DNA from: Elmis aenea
Lineage: Eukaryota > Arthropoda > Insecta > Coleoptera > Elmidae
Direction of reading: 5' to 3'
Length of the DNA stretch: 64,000 nucleotides
Assembly: GCA_947652605.1 (NCBI GenBank)
Contig: OX393581.1
Location: 44,973,924 to 45,037,923 of the forward strand
Within the stretch, counting starts at the first letter, position 1. Every line of letters begins with the position of its first letter. The position numbers and the translations under genes are program-made. This document shows, in pieces, positions 36,645 to 48,026 of this stretch. The notes beneath the pieces are model-generated. The model made no database searches. It saw only the letters and a list, made by a program, of their open reading frames with translations, and was not told the origin of the DNA.

Positions 36645-36974
36645 TTTTTATAGAATATTGTGTTTTACTTAAACTGTCTTTCGTCTATGTATTGTTTTGA
36701 CGTTAAAACACGTAGCCTACTAAATTTTGCAGTAAATAGGAAACGCAGTATTTTTGTGGTGTGATTATTCGCGTGTTCTTTCTACTTAACATGCATAACA
36801 TTATCTAAATAAGCATTAATAGAACTGTGGCGGAACGCTCTGTAAAAAAATTTATTTATGTGGTTACCAGTACTCATTACTCTTTGTTCCTGTTATAAGG
36901 GGTACCCATAAGTCACAGAACATCCCATAAGTAATGTCGTTTTTTTTTTAAATACAAATACAAAATTTTATTTA
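36645..36974. promoter_or_regulatory. Upstream region of RSPH1
   Basis: About 300 bp of AT-rich DNA between the RSPH1 start codon and a mariner relic. The RSPH1 promoter must lie here or further upstream; no TATA box or other motif stands out. Confidence 0.3.
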
Positions 36975-37560
36975 ATTTAACATTTATTTCAAATCCATCT
37001 ACAAAATACTTCTCATCATGATTGGCAATCTTCTTCCATCTCTCTGGTGTAGGTACTTTCAATTCCTATTTTGTAAAATGAGGATGGTTTTGTGATAAAA
37101 TACTCTTCGAGTGCTGTTTTTATGGTTGTTACGGTAGTCAAGTTTTTCCCTCGAAGAAAATGCGCCATTGGTTTGAAGAGTTAGTAGTCTGACGGAGTAG
37201 CATCTGGAGAATATGGGGGGGTGAGGTAGGACTTCCCTGTCCAACTTCTTGATTTTTTCTTGAGTGATTCTGGCGCTATGAGTTCTTGCGTTATCATGCT
37301 GGAGAACGAAACTCTTCCGATTAATCAGCTCAGGACGTTTTTGAAGTAAAGCGATGTTTAGTCTGTCAAGCTGGGTGTAGTAATACTCAGAAGTAATGGT
37401 TTCATTGGGATTCAAAAGCTCATTGTGGATAATTCCCGTGACATCCCACCATACCTACTGACATTTAACACTTTTTTGGGGTGAAGGCTGCTTTTGGCGT
37501 GGGTAACGGTGGTTGTCCTGGTGTTAACCATTGTTTTTTTTTCCTGTGGATTGCTGTATA
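36975..37560 (-). pseudogene. Mariner (Mos1-type) transposase pseudogene
   Basis: Read on the minus strand, it gives WDVTGIIHNELLNPNETI, SEYYYTQLDRLNIALLQKRP, LQHDNARTHSARITQEKI and LDREVLPHPP, then a C-terminal segment PTPERWKKI and EKYFVDGFEINVKLN. The HDNARTH block holds the second catalytic Asp of mariner transposases. The following SPDL(A)PSDYH block with the third Asp is scrambled, and at least two frameshifts split the frame. The N-terminal helix-turn-helix half is absent. This is inactive and unrelated to the RSPH1 gene beside it. Confidence 0.85.
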
Positions 37561-37663
37561 GCGATAAATTGGTTTAGAAATGGAATAAATAAAACAACCT
37601 ACAATTATCCATTTGTGGACTACATCAATGAACTACCAACCTCTATTTTATTTACTTGTTGAT

Positions 37664-38092
37664 CAGGCCCGTGCAACCTTTTACGCCAAAGGGCCGATTG
37701 CAAATTTTATGAAATCGTAAAGGGCCGCACTCTTTTTCAGGGCAAATAAAGTTCACAGCCATTTTAATACATTCTTTTATTAAACTACAATCAGATAATG
37801 GTTTCAGATGTTTAGCTGAAATATTAAAATTTCATAATTTGCTATTGTTGTGAGGTCTTGTTGTTTATACGCATTTTTGAATAAGTTTTGTTGTCCCGCT
37901 AAGTTCTCTTTCATTTCCATTATTCTTTTTCTTCTTAAATCACCTGTTAATTTCTCATATTTTTTTAGCACTTTTTGACATGTAATGACACTCAATGTTA
38001 TACTCTTTAAAAACAGAATTGCTTGTAATATACAACTATTGGGCCGCGGGCCGCATAAAAATGTCGAAGGGGCCGCAGGTTGCACAGGCCTG
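37664..38092 (-). mobile_element. Short hAT element with transposase scrap and 8-bp duplication
   Basis: The ends are CAGGCCCGTGCAACCTTTTA on the left and GGTTGCACAGGCCTG on the right. They are flanked by TTGTTGAT and TTGTAGAT, an 8-bp duplication with one mismatch. GGGCCGC motifs sit just inside both ends. On the minus strand the core encodes KYEKLTGDLRRKRIMEMKEN and AGQQNLFKNAYKQQDL, the N-terminal zinc-finger-proximal part of GTF2IRD2/ZBED-like hAT transposases. Only that fragment is retained, so the element is a deletion derivative. Confidence 0.85.
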
Positions 38093-38100
38093 TTGTAGAT

Positions 38101-39054
38101 GGTCTGATTTTTACTGGTAACGCATGGCGTCATACTGCATAACCTGGATATTCTTTTTTGACGTGCTCAACTACAACCACGTTGAAAAGTCTATCAGTCA
38201 AAAAATACAAAACGATGAACAATTCACTTGCTGGTAGATAAATACGAAGCACCGGCGTAATAATAAATGATCACCAATGTTATTCAATAAAATCAAAGTT
38301 TTCGGATTTGGTTTCTTTCAACTGCAAAAAGTTTAGTTATGTTGGGCAAATAATGCAAACAAAACGTCCAAAAGTAAAGCACGCGTAATTCACATTTCCG
38401 GCATTTTGGAACCATCGCGAACGGAAAACCGTATTTATCGGAAATTCCTGATATCACATTTTTTATTTAATATTTGTAAAACCCTTAATAAAAAAATAGT
38501 TTGATTTAGCATGGCCAAAATTAGCTGGTCATGTGATAGCTAATGCTTGGCGGCGTTTTTTGAAACTTTTCCTAGTTTTCTTTAAGATTTTTTCCAGCAG
38601 TGCTTGCAATGTAACTGTTGGCTCGTGATAATTAAGAAAAAGTTCGTTGAAATACATTCCGAATACGTTTATTTTCCATTGCTAGTACTAATGGGTTAAA
38701 CGTGCAATTTTCCTGATTTCAGAGATTTCCCGATTATTTGTTTTTGGATTCGTTAAAAATTGCCGAGAACGAGCTGGAAGCAATTTCCACCCGGAAGCGC
38801 TATTTACCCATATGCTGAGCTCACCAAAGTTTCAACAATTTTTTTTTATGGAACAGTTACGGTAGATACAATAGGGAAAACTTATTTTGATAAGTAAAAC
38901 ATAAAATAAAAATAACTTGTTTATTTTTTCTATTGTACAATTTATAACATTTTTTTTACATATTGCCCACTAATAATATACAGTAACAACTACATTTTCA
39001 CTGAGATAAAAATAAAGATTCTGTATCAAATTGACTAGGAACGATAAAACATTT
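38101..39054. other. Intergenic DNA, Alg7 3' region
   Basis: Nothing coding is seen. A minus-strand AATAAA (38920-38925) lies about 130 nt beyond the Alg7 stop and is its probable poly(A) signal. Confidence 0.45.
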
Positions 39055-42000
39055 TTAGGTGTCATAAAATACATGCGCTAAAGGATATCGTATAGTAAAA
39101 GCTAAAATTGTACAAACTATTTGAATTATTATTAAAAAATTTGTTAATTTAGCCTCGTGCATAGGCCCAAAAAACAGTAAAACTAAATTAATTAACGTAA
39201 AATTATTTGTCGTAACATAATTTTCTCTTTCATGCCACTGAATTATTTTGAAGGTTTTAAAAATTCTTATGACAATTTTCCCCAAAATATTTAGTTCCGA
39301 ATATCTAAATTTTGTCGTGCTTATTTCTAATTTGTCAGTCTTTGAATTGAACTTTGGTAATCGATGTCTTGGGCAAGGTACTAAATGAAATAATTGAGGA
39401 ATAGAGTAAAGAAAATTGAACACTTGAGGAATGAAAAACAACAAAGCAGTTTTGCTGAAATGGGCTAAAATGCCCACCACAGCAAAGGTCATCCCAGAAA
39501 GGTAACAAAATGTATCACCTACAAACACTTTGGACGGATACCTGAAAAAAATGGTCAACATTTCAAACATGGAATATAAAGAAAAGTAAATAAAAATACT
39601 AAGCTAAAATTGTTAAAATGTATATACAATATACAGTGTGTTCCACTATATCCTGTCGATATTGGGATCTTGAAAATTATAAGAGCTACAAATGTTGGTC
39701 AAATTCATGTTGACAAAAACATTATGTTTCAAAAATATTTATGCTTTTTTGACTCTTAAGTGCATTGGGTCAGGAATTGGAACATCCCAAGCGATAAATA
39801 TGCCACTAAAACTCGTTTTGAAACGGCGTTAAATCAATAAACTTATTTCATCCTACGAAGTTAGTAACGTATGTTATAGACTCTTGTTCTGCGTGTGAAT
39901 CAACCTTAATTCAAAAGTAAGTTTCAATGGGCGGTGGTTTTTATAAATAACATCATTACTGAACGCAAAGGAGACAATCTCCAATCTCTAATAATACCAT
40001 TAAACATGTAGTCGTCAAAAGCTTAAATATCGTCTGCTACTATGTAGAAGCAATACACTTTGGAAATACAAAATCAAAAGTGAGGTTATCTGTTCTATTT
40101 ATTTTTTCAAGATGATGTAAAGCTAATAAATGCGAAGTTACCGGTTACATTTCAAGAGATTATCCATATGGATTCTCCTTTCTTTACAACTGTTCTTAAT
40201 TGGTTCCTATTTCTTACTGCAAGCAGAAACGGTGACCGATCAAAATGTTACACCCGAACATTCGAGTAACGTACTGTTTTTTAAATCGAATGACTCACTA
40301 GTAAACAACTTAATTACATATCATACAATTAATAGCAAGATAGAGCTATTAGATATTAATACTTCCAATGCTTATTTCGACTTTAACACCAGCCTCTGTT
40401 ACAAGAACGGAACCGATATTAAATCTATGTCGAGAACAAAAAGTTTAGTTTGGAATTGTGAGTGCCTGCCAGGTTGGCATGGAAACGACTGTGGACAACC
40501 TGAAGTTGTATGGAGGGCATTGCTAGCTTCTAGAAAACAAATATCTCTGAAAGGACCAAGAAAATACTACCGCAGAGTGATTTATGTGTTTGAAGTGGAC
40601 ACCTTTTCTACTGCAATGGCCGAAATACGTGTAAACGAGCTTATTAACGCCGTAGACTTATTTGTAATGTACGAATCGCAATCAGATAATAATTTACAAC
40701 ATAAACTAAACGGTAGTTTCTTAAAAAAGTATCATAAAAAAATTGTATATCTAAAAATGTTAGACAGTAAGAACATAATGAACACAATACGACACGTAGT
40801 TATAAATTTAAGAAGCGATGATATTGTTTTAACTTCAAAGTTTGACGAAATACCCAACGTCTTAGCAATAAACTTTTTTAAATTGTACGATAAGTGGCCG
40901 GAGCCGTTAAAGTTTCGCTTTCGATGGTCGGTGTATGGGTATTTTTGGTTACATCCAAACAAAACTATTATTAGGGGTGGTGCTAGTACTTTGACATATC
41001 TGTACGATACGTTAAGCGATCAAATCGAGTTGCTGATCGGTAATTCACAAGTAAATCCGGCTAGCAAAGGCTTTATTGTTGGTGATTTAAATCACTTTGG
41101 TGGCTGGTACTGTGAATACTGCCTTGATTCGACACAAATTATAGACTTTCTTAAAACAAAACCTACCGGTAATCTAATAAATTCGACTACTTTAGATAAA
41201 CGTAAAATTGACAATGCGTATGTCGAGGATCTCATTGAAAATGGAATTTATTTAGACGGTAAGACTGAATTAATTCGGACACATCGATATCAAGAACGGT
41301 ATTTTGCTCCCTATTACGTGTCGGAAAACAGTTGGAATTACGATTGGCTTCTCATTAATCTTTACTCTAAAATCGATTATTATTAAATCTGATTTTTTTA
41401 ACAGGCAATTTATTACGTGCTGTTTTAATTAATTAAGTTTGTCAGTGGCATATAATCTCGTTTTTCAATACAATTTTTGAGTTCTATACAAGATTGTACT
41501 AATAAATATATTTTAAAGTTTTTATCTGTGATAAACTATAGATGATAAACAAAACCAATTCATGAATGGTTCATCCAGACCAAATATTTAGGTAACTGTT
41601 TTATCTTATTCGTTTTAAATAAAAATAAAAAATTTATATCATTTTTGGACAATCCTCAAATATTTAATTTTAAATTAATTTTTTTAAATATATACGATTA
41701 TTGCCTAGCTGTTATAATATTTTATCACAATATAAGTTTATTTTAGGAAACTAAAAAATATGATGACAACCAAAAATTTTAAAACTTCTTTCGTGATACA
41801 GTTTTATAAATAAATCAGAAATCTAAATGTTCTATTTGCCTAAATATTTTGTTTGACAAACTATTAAAAGATTTGGTCTCTCATAATTGATGAAATGTAC
41901 TAGATTTTTTTCTGCTTTTATTGTGCATTTGTAATTTTAAAACATATATTAACTTATATATTTTATTTAGGGAACTGTGTATTTCGCAAATTTTGTGAAA

Positions 42001-43167
42001 GTAATTTGCTAGAATAAAAACTAAATGAAAATATGTATTTAAGTTATTGTAGCCCTTTTTACTATTTGTTTCGTTTTGTTGTAATGATTCTAAGGACGAG
42101 AACAATGAGAGCTCCCACCCTTTCACTGTTAGCTCAGACAAATACAATTATTTTCTTTCACTTTTAATGAAAGAAAGTTACATAAGCAATTATTTCCCTT
42201 GAAAGGTAATTTTGTTGGTTTAAAAACTCCCTCACAGCAAATTTCGTCTCAGTCTTACGAGTGCAGGACGTAAAATTTCATATTTTAGTTTTATTTAAAT
42301 GTTATCTATTAAAACTTACCAATTATGCTTCAGTAAAGCCATAGAAGTTGCCACATACGGAATCATAAAATATAAACTAAATTGGTGAGCTTTCCACTGA
42401 TTGCCTGATAACTCGATTACATTAAAAATACAGATTGACAAAGCTATCACGACGCTCTGTCCTGTTTCCAGGCCGTTAACTCCAGCCAATATATTAATAG
42501 CGTTCGTACAAAACACAGCCAGCATTCCCATGTAGAAGTAGTACAATATTCCCAAATTTACAGAAAACCCGAGCATCTCTCTAAACGGCTTCGGCACTAT
42601 AATGGTAGTGGAATTGAAATTTACATAATAAACCATTAAAAGTGGCAACGATGCGATAGTAGGTAATAGTAACTTGTGTCTCCATCGTAAATCTAACACA
42701 TCGTCGGCAAAACCTAGCAACAGCATGCAGCATATCGACAGAAGAGCTGCAATCAGTTCTACAAACTACGTTTTATTTATAATCATAAAACGAAATATGT
42801 GTTATCATTTTTTTTTACCTCATCATGTGGAAAGTCACCGTTAAACAACGAAGAACCAAATGGTATTGGTATAAATAGGAACATGGTTACCAAAAACATA
42901 CACCCTGATACAACACCTAATGCCTCAGGTCTAAAATAAACGTAAATAAATCCCTGATAAAATTGTTCGTGGAATAGCTTACACTTTATCGCTGTTTCTT
43001 TTACTCATGTCAATGCCAAAGAGATTGGCCTTAATAAACGTTTCTTTCAAACGAGGAATTAATCTTACTGTTACTACGTACGCAGCTACAGACATTAAAA
43101 CGTTGACAATTATTGGAAACCACATTTTCCATGGAGTTTTTTCTGTTAAGCCGTCGTCCACCGCCAT
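39055..43167 (-). CDS. Alg7: UDP-GlcNAc:dolichyl-phosphate GlcNAc-1-phosphotransferase
   Basis: Four exons: 42983-43167, 42819-42930, 42320-42765 and 39055-39541. GT-AG introns in phases 2,0,2 join to 409 codons, matching DPAGT1 (about 408). It transfers GlcNAc-1-phosphate to dolichyl phosphate at the ER membrane, the first step of the lipid-linked N-glycan precursor and the target of tunicamycin. Diagnostic motifs are [14 protein letters not shown] (about residues 117-130), [16 protein letters not shown] (187-202) and [13 protein letters not shown] (around 254-266), with many hydrophobic membrane segments between. Introns 1 and 2 are 52 and 53 bp. Intron 3 is 2.8 kb and contains a whole GT17 gene on the opposite strand. 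The start ATG is at 43167, with PRMT9 reading away in the other direction. Confidence 0.96.
40130..41386 (+). CDS. MGAT3: GT17-family beta-1,4-N-acetylglucosaminyltransferase (MGAT3-like)
   Basis: Single-exon gene of 418 codons, starting at ATG 40130 and ending at TAA 41384-41386, with AATAAA at 41501-41506. It looks like a Golgi type II membrane protein: a short basic cytosolic tail, a hydrophobic segment at about residues 11-31 and a luminal domain with several N-x-S/T sequons. A small Cys-rich turn, [13 protein letters not shown] (110-122), precedes the GT17 catalytic region, which holds [31 protein letters not shown] and WSVYGYFW. Vertebrate family members add bisecting GlcNAc to N-glycans; the insect acceptor is not known to me. 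The residues before DEIP are TSKF, not the acidic run I expect in vertebrate enzymes. The gene lies wholly within Alg7 intron 3 on the opposite strand. Confidence 0.88.
   Translation: MRSYRLHFKRLSIWILLSLQLFLIGSYFLLQAETVTDQNVTPEHSSNVLFFKSNDSLVNNLITYHTINSKIELLDINTSNAYFDFNTSLCYKNGTDIKSMSRTKSLVWNCECLPGWHGNDCGQPEVVWRALLASRKQISLKGPRKYYRRVIYVFEVDTFSTAMAEIRVNELINAVDLFVMYESQSDNNLQHKLNGSFLKKYHKKIVYLKMLDSKNIMNTIRHVVINLRSDDIVLTSKFDEIPNVLAINFFKLYDKWPEPLKFRFRWSVYGYFWLHPNKTIIRGGASTLTYLYDTLSDQIELLIGNSQVNPASKGFIVGDLNHFGGWYCEYCLDSTQIIDFLKTKPTGNLINSTTLDKRKIDNAYVEDLIENGIYLDGKTELIRTHRYQERYFAPYYVSENSWNYDWLLINLYSKIDYY
41387..42319. other. Rest of Alg7 intron 3 / 3' flank of the nested gene
   Basis: AT-rich, with the GT17 poly(A) signal near its left end. 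Open frames such as the one at 41881-42147 have no coding features. At the other side of the nested gene (39605-39860) an old CAGTGTG element arm is present. Confidence 0.5.
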
Positions 43168-43640
43168 TTTTTTTTAATTTTTTGATTTTCATATATCAAA
43201 TTAACAGTTTAGAAATACATATTCACTTTTTAAAGGTTCTTACTTTTACGAAACCATTTTACATCAGTTTTTCTTGCGATAAAAAATTGATACCTTACTG
43301 ACGTAGAGGTTAAGGTTCTGACATTTAACTGACATTAGGTTTGTTTTCAAATGTGTGCATTACAGCAACAATCGGGAATACTATTTGCCATATTTTTATT
43401 TACTACTTAAGTTTTATCTACAACATTACTAAAATGCATAATTTTTAATAAACTTGCGTAATAAATTATCTATCAATACAAAAAACTCAGATAAATTCAT
43501 ATTTGTTTAAATTACCGATGATAACACAAGATCCACAACCAATATGTTTATAACCTCTAATTTTGACGTTTAACATAACCTAAGTGTTTTTTTTTGTATT
43601 GTGAATTTCTTTGACGTGCAAATCAAAGTATTATTTCGAG
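43168..43640. promoter_or_regulatory. Shared Alg7 / PRMT9 divergent promoter region
   Basis: Only 473 bp separate the start codons of Alg7 (minus) and PRMT9 (plus), so both promoters and 5' UTRs must fit here or overlap. No TATA box is evident. Confidence 0.55.
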
Positions 43641-45902
43641 ATGGAAATAAAAGCAGATAGTGTTGCTTTAGATTCCTTAGAGAAAGCTAAGCAGTACAAG
43701 TTGTCACAAAATTTTGGTCGATCTTTCGCCCATTATTTAGTTTATTTAGAACTGTGTCCCAATGATAGGCCTCAACATGAAGCACAATTTAATGAAATCC
43801 TTTGTAATTGGGGTTTAACTTTGGAAAGCAGAGGTCAGATTGAAGACTTATGTAAATTTTATTTACAAGCACTAAATTATTTCCCATCCAGTGTGAATAT
43901 ATTAAATAATTTTGGGGCTCATTTGTTACGGTAATTATTGTAAGTTGCGGTTTTATTTGTCTAAAATGTCTTTATTAATTATAGTTTGGAACAGGAGGAT
44001 TCAGCAAAATCTTATTTAGAGTTGGCACATAGTATCGATAAAAAATTTTTACCTGCTGAAAAAAATTTAGCAACTGTAAAAATGAATTTAGTTCCAAGGT
44101 GGCATTTTCGTATGTTGAATGATTTTAAACGAAACAGTGCATATTGTAAAGCAATTCAAAATAAAATATCTAATAAACATAACAAAATAATCGACATAGG
44201 TGCCGGTTGTGGTATTTTAAGTTGTTACGCTGGAAAATGTAATAATGTTTCACAATTATTAGCCATTGAAAATTCAGGAACTTTGGTGGAAATTTTAAAA
44301 GATGTTTTAGTGGAAAATGATATTAATAATGTTATTGTAATTAATAAAAATTCAACTGATTTGACAACTTCAAGTGTCGGCCTTTCAAATTTATTAATAA
44401 CAGAGATTTTTGATGCGGCGCTGTTTGGTGAACATGTGTTGGAAACACTGATACATGCTTGGAATAATTTGTTAGAACCAAAAGCCAAAGTTATTCCTTG
44501 TAGTGCTGATGTTTTTGTTGTTGGCATTAACGGCAACAATGTTATTAATAAACATAAATTTTGTACAAAAATTCCTTCTTTAAATTTAGATGATTTGTGT
44601 GTTATACAAGTAGAAGATGAGCCTTACGAAGCAGAAAACCTTAAAAACAAAAATATTTTGTACATTACTAATGTTAAAACGGTCATAACAGTTAAATTTG
44701 ATGACGTAGAACAGTTGCAAAGTTTATACAGTGATGAAAACAGTATCTCAAATTTTAATTTAAAAGTACTAAAGGATGGAACTGTAGACGCTTTTGCAGT
44801 TTGGTTTAATCTCCATTTGGATGAACATATTTCAATCAGTACTAGCCCTTTTAAAAGTGATGTAAAATGTTGGGAGCAGGCTTTAGTATACTTAGATCAT
44901 CCTTTGACAGTACAAAAAGATGAAGAAATTACGTTAAATTTATTTTGCACTAACAATCAGTTGAAAATTAGAGTTCTAAACCCCAAAACACAATGCGCTA
45001 AATGTTTTCGAGTATCGTCCGAAATGCTTTCAGTTATGAACGATGAAAGCTTAATTAGGACATTGACAAAATTAGCTGATGCCTTTGAAGATTGTAATTT
45101 AGATATACTAGACGTATCCCCATTTCCTCTTTTCGGATTGTTAATGGCTAAAAACGGTTCTCACGTGAATTGTGTTGTAAAAACAGATGAAGACATGGAA
45201 TTTTTACGACACGTTGCACTTATAAACGACTTAAAAGATCGTTTCAAAATAAATTTTTTGTCAAAACTTGATCAGATATTAAGCAATTGCCTTTATGACG
45301 TAATTTACATCGATCCCATTTCAATGAATGGAACGATTTGTGAAAGCAATGTAAAAGATTTGGCCAGTTTTCGAAATAGTTTGAAGCCAGATGGCTTAAT
45401 TTTACCTGAAAATGTTACCTTGGTTTTTCAAATTATCGAATCAGATTACATAGACTATGTTGCTAGAGTCTCGGACAAAAACTTAAGCGGACTTAAAGTT
45501 GCCAAGTACATGAACAAGTTTGCGGTAAATTAATAACAATCAGTGTGTGTTGCATCATTAAACAAATTGTTACAGGTTTCAGAACAGTGGATGGTTGACA
45601 CAACAAATCTTTCGTTTAAAGCATTATCGAGCCCCATCAACTCTACAAATATTATGGAAATTAATACTGAACCACACGTTTGGTCAAATAATGTAAGTTT
45701 GGCCGATAGCGGAAGGGCAAATGCCATTTTGTATTGGTTTAACATAAACTTTTTCAAAGACATTGCACTTGAAACGTTTAGTAATACTCATTATTCTGCT
45801 GCTTGTTTTTTATTGGATGAACCTCTAGTTGTTAGCCGAGGTGAATGTATTTCTGTTGCCATTAAACAACACAGTGGTTTGTTAAAAATTTATTTAAGCT
45901 AG
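43641..45902 (+). CDS. PRMT9: Protein arginine N-methyltransferase 9
   Basis: Three exons, 43641-43930, 43985-45524 and 45576-45902, separated by 54 and 51 bp introns (phases 2 and 0), give 718 codons. The N-terminus (about residues 10-125) contains TPR-like helices. The first methyltransferase core has motif I IIDIGAGCGILSCYAGKC with Asp167 and the glycine loop, AIENSG with the ribose-binding Glu192, and a double-E loop TEIFDAALFGEHVLETLIHAW (Glu237, Glu246), all typical of PRMT9. A second, degenerate methyltransferase-like domain fills the C-terminal half. The family's known activity is symmetric dimethylation of the splicing factor SF3B2. The start is the first real ATG, at 43641; in-frame codons upstream lack ATG. 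The stop at 45531-45533 lies inside the second intron and is not a truncation. It is shorter than human PRMT9 (about 845). Confidence 0.95.
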
Positions 45903-46070
45903 AAACAATGAAACAAAAATAGATAAGACACAAAATTTATTATATCTTATGAAACTCAAATATTTTTTTACTGTGTACATAATATATTTGTCTCTATTTA
46001 TTTAGTTTAACTTTCCTAACTTACCAACAATTTTAATACTAACTTGAAGTAGATTTTATTTCTTATTATA
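45903..46070. other. PRMT9 3' flank
   Basis: Short AT-rich 3' flank; no canonical AATAAA is obvious. Confidence 0.4.
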
Positions 46071-47112
46071 CAGGGTGTTTCTTAAATATTGCGAAAAATT
46101 TCGGGAAGTGATTCCCTATCGAAAATTAAGAGGGGTCTTTTATATAATTTTTTTCCCTTAGACGGAGTTACACCCCCCTAAAGGGGAGCGGTAAAATTAT
46201 GTTTTTATTTTATTTCTCAAATTTGGATAAACAAAGAAGAATGATATTTAGTAGTTTTATAGGTACTTATTAAAGGTTTCCCATAGTCATATTTTCAATG
46301 ATTTCCCACCTTCACAGGGGGCTGAAAAGTGCGATCCCTGCTGGTTTTTTTATCAGAACTTTTTGGTGGGTTGAAATTTTGCAATTTAAAAACTTGTTTT
46401 TGAAAGCTTGATTTATTTAGAAACTTTTTTTATTCCTTAGTTTTTCTCGTAAAACCTACAGTTTTTAAGTAAAAAACATAAGTAAACATAAACCATCAAA
46501 TATTCCAATATATAACAAATTGTTTTGGTGGTTACCAAGTTACCATGGTTTGTTTATGTTCATATTTGATAGAATTGACGGGTGTAATTCATTTTGAAGT
46601 TTAAGAGGTGAACACGAAAACATCTGTTAGTTCTACAACATAAACAAACCACCAAAATTAATCGTTTAATATTGGAAAATTTTATGGCGTATATTTACTT
46701 ATTTTATTTTTTACTCAAAAACTGTAGGTTTTACGAGAAAAACTAAAGAATAAAAAAAGTTTCTAAATAACTAAATCAAGCTTTCAAAAACAAGTTTTTA
46801 AATTGCAAAATTTCAACCCTCCAAAAAGTTTTAATATAAAAAAACCAACAGGGGACGCACTTTTCAGGATGATTGAAAATATAACTATGGAAAACCTTTT
46901 AATAAGTATAAAACATCTACCAAATATCATTCTCCTACATTTCTCCAAATTTGAGAAATAAAATAAAAACCTATAATTTTACCGTTCCCCTTTAGGGGGG
47001 TGTAACTCCGAAAGGAGACGTCTAAGGAAAAAATTTTATATGAAAGACCTCCCTTAATTTTCGATAGGGAGTCACCTCTCGAATTTTTTCGCAATATTTA
47101 AGAAACGCCATG
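46071..47112. mobile_element. Complete palindromic TA element (TTAAGAAACACCCTG family)
   Basis: It starts TA-CAGGGTGTTTCTTAAATATTGCG. The right end is CGCAATATTTAAGAAACGCCATG, followed by TC where TA is expected. The arms are inverted through AAGGGGAGCGGTAAAATT, CCCACCTTCACAGGGGGCTG, AAACTGTAGGTTTTACGAGAAA and others, folding near 46590. No transposase is present. It occupies the gap between PRMT9 and the SERHL pair. Confidence 0.85.
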
Positions 47113-48026
47113 TCTATGGTTTCCGGATTTCACAGAATTTCTGGATACCACTTCATAAAAAATGTTTAATAGGTACTTATAATTAATTATGCACTGTACT
47201 TAAGTTATCATGACCTTTGTAAACTCGAAAATAGTAAAAAACCGGAGAAATAGGATAAAAATTAACCTCAAGCCTGAGGAAAAATATAAAAAACATGTTT
47301 AAAAATTGTTTAAGATCAATCTTTGTATTAGAAGTTAATGAATTGTTACAGGGCTACATAATCGTGATTTGCGGTATTTATCACAACTTGTAGTCAATTG
47401 TTAATTGTATCTTTTGTTTTCAAACTGTATCACTTACTTATCTATACTTTTTTAAATACAAAAATTGATATTTTAAATATTGTTACAAAAAATGTACAGC
47501 CAAAAAAACTAAAAATCATGGAACATTGTACATTTTAAAAGCAAAGTTTTATTTTTGTATTATAGCAAAAAGTAAGAGTAGTTGTCATGATAACTAAAAC
47601 ATACTGCATTTTACTTATTACAGACAGTAACCATAAATATACATTTTTTTATTCAGCATTAAACTCTTTAATTGAAACAGTTGAGTGCATAATTGCTTAA
47701 TGTCATGAGCTGTGTAAACAAAAGAATGTCTACTGCTTTACAAACTTAACTGGACGTATACTACATATAATCACAATAACTCAAAGACGGATCAAAGGAA
47801 GGAAGTTAAAATTATTTTATCTAAATAAAAATTGGACTAAAAAAGCTAAGTCAAAGGTCTTTCAAAACTGTCTTGATCCACTGTTAAAATAATTGTACAT
47901 TATTTTATCTTCGTAATTATTGTTTTAAAGCACTTTTGCCTTTAACTAAATTTTATATTAAATACTTTCATATCACAATTTATCCTAATGTGCCCAAATT
48001 TCCTAATTATTCTATTCTATAAAAAT
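47113..48026. other. Intergenic AT-rich DNA
   Basis: No gene or repeat end recognised; includes the 3' flank of the first SERHL gene. Confidence 0.45.

Noticed and set aside
40732..40962. Minus-strand frame inside the GT17 gene
   Set aside because: Shadow of a well-supported coding exon, with no conserved features.
43931..43984. Apparent stop separating the TPR part from the methyltransferase part of PRMT9
   Set aside because: A 54 bp GT-AG phase-2 intron restores LLR-LEQEDS continuity.
45525..45575. Apparent premature stop or split of PRMT9 into two genes
   Set aside because: The stop lies in a 51 bp GT-AG intron. Both sides share frame and join smoothly (KFA to VSEQW), so the gene is intact.
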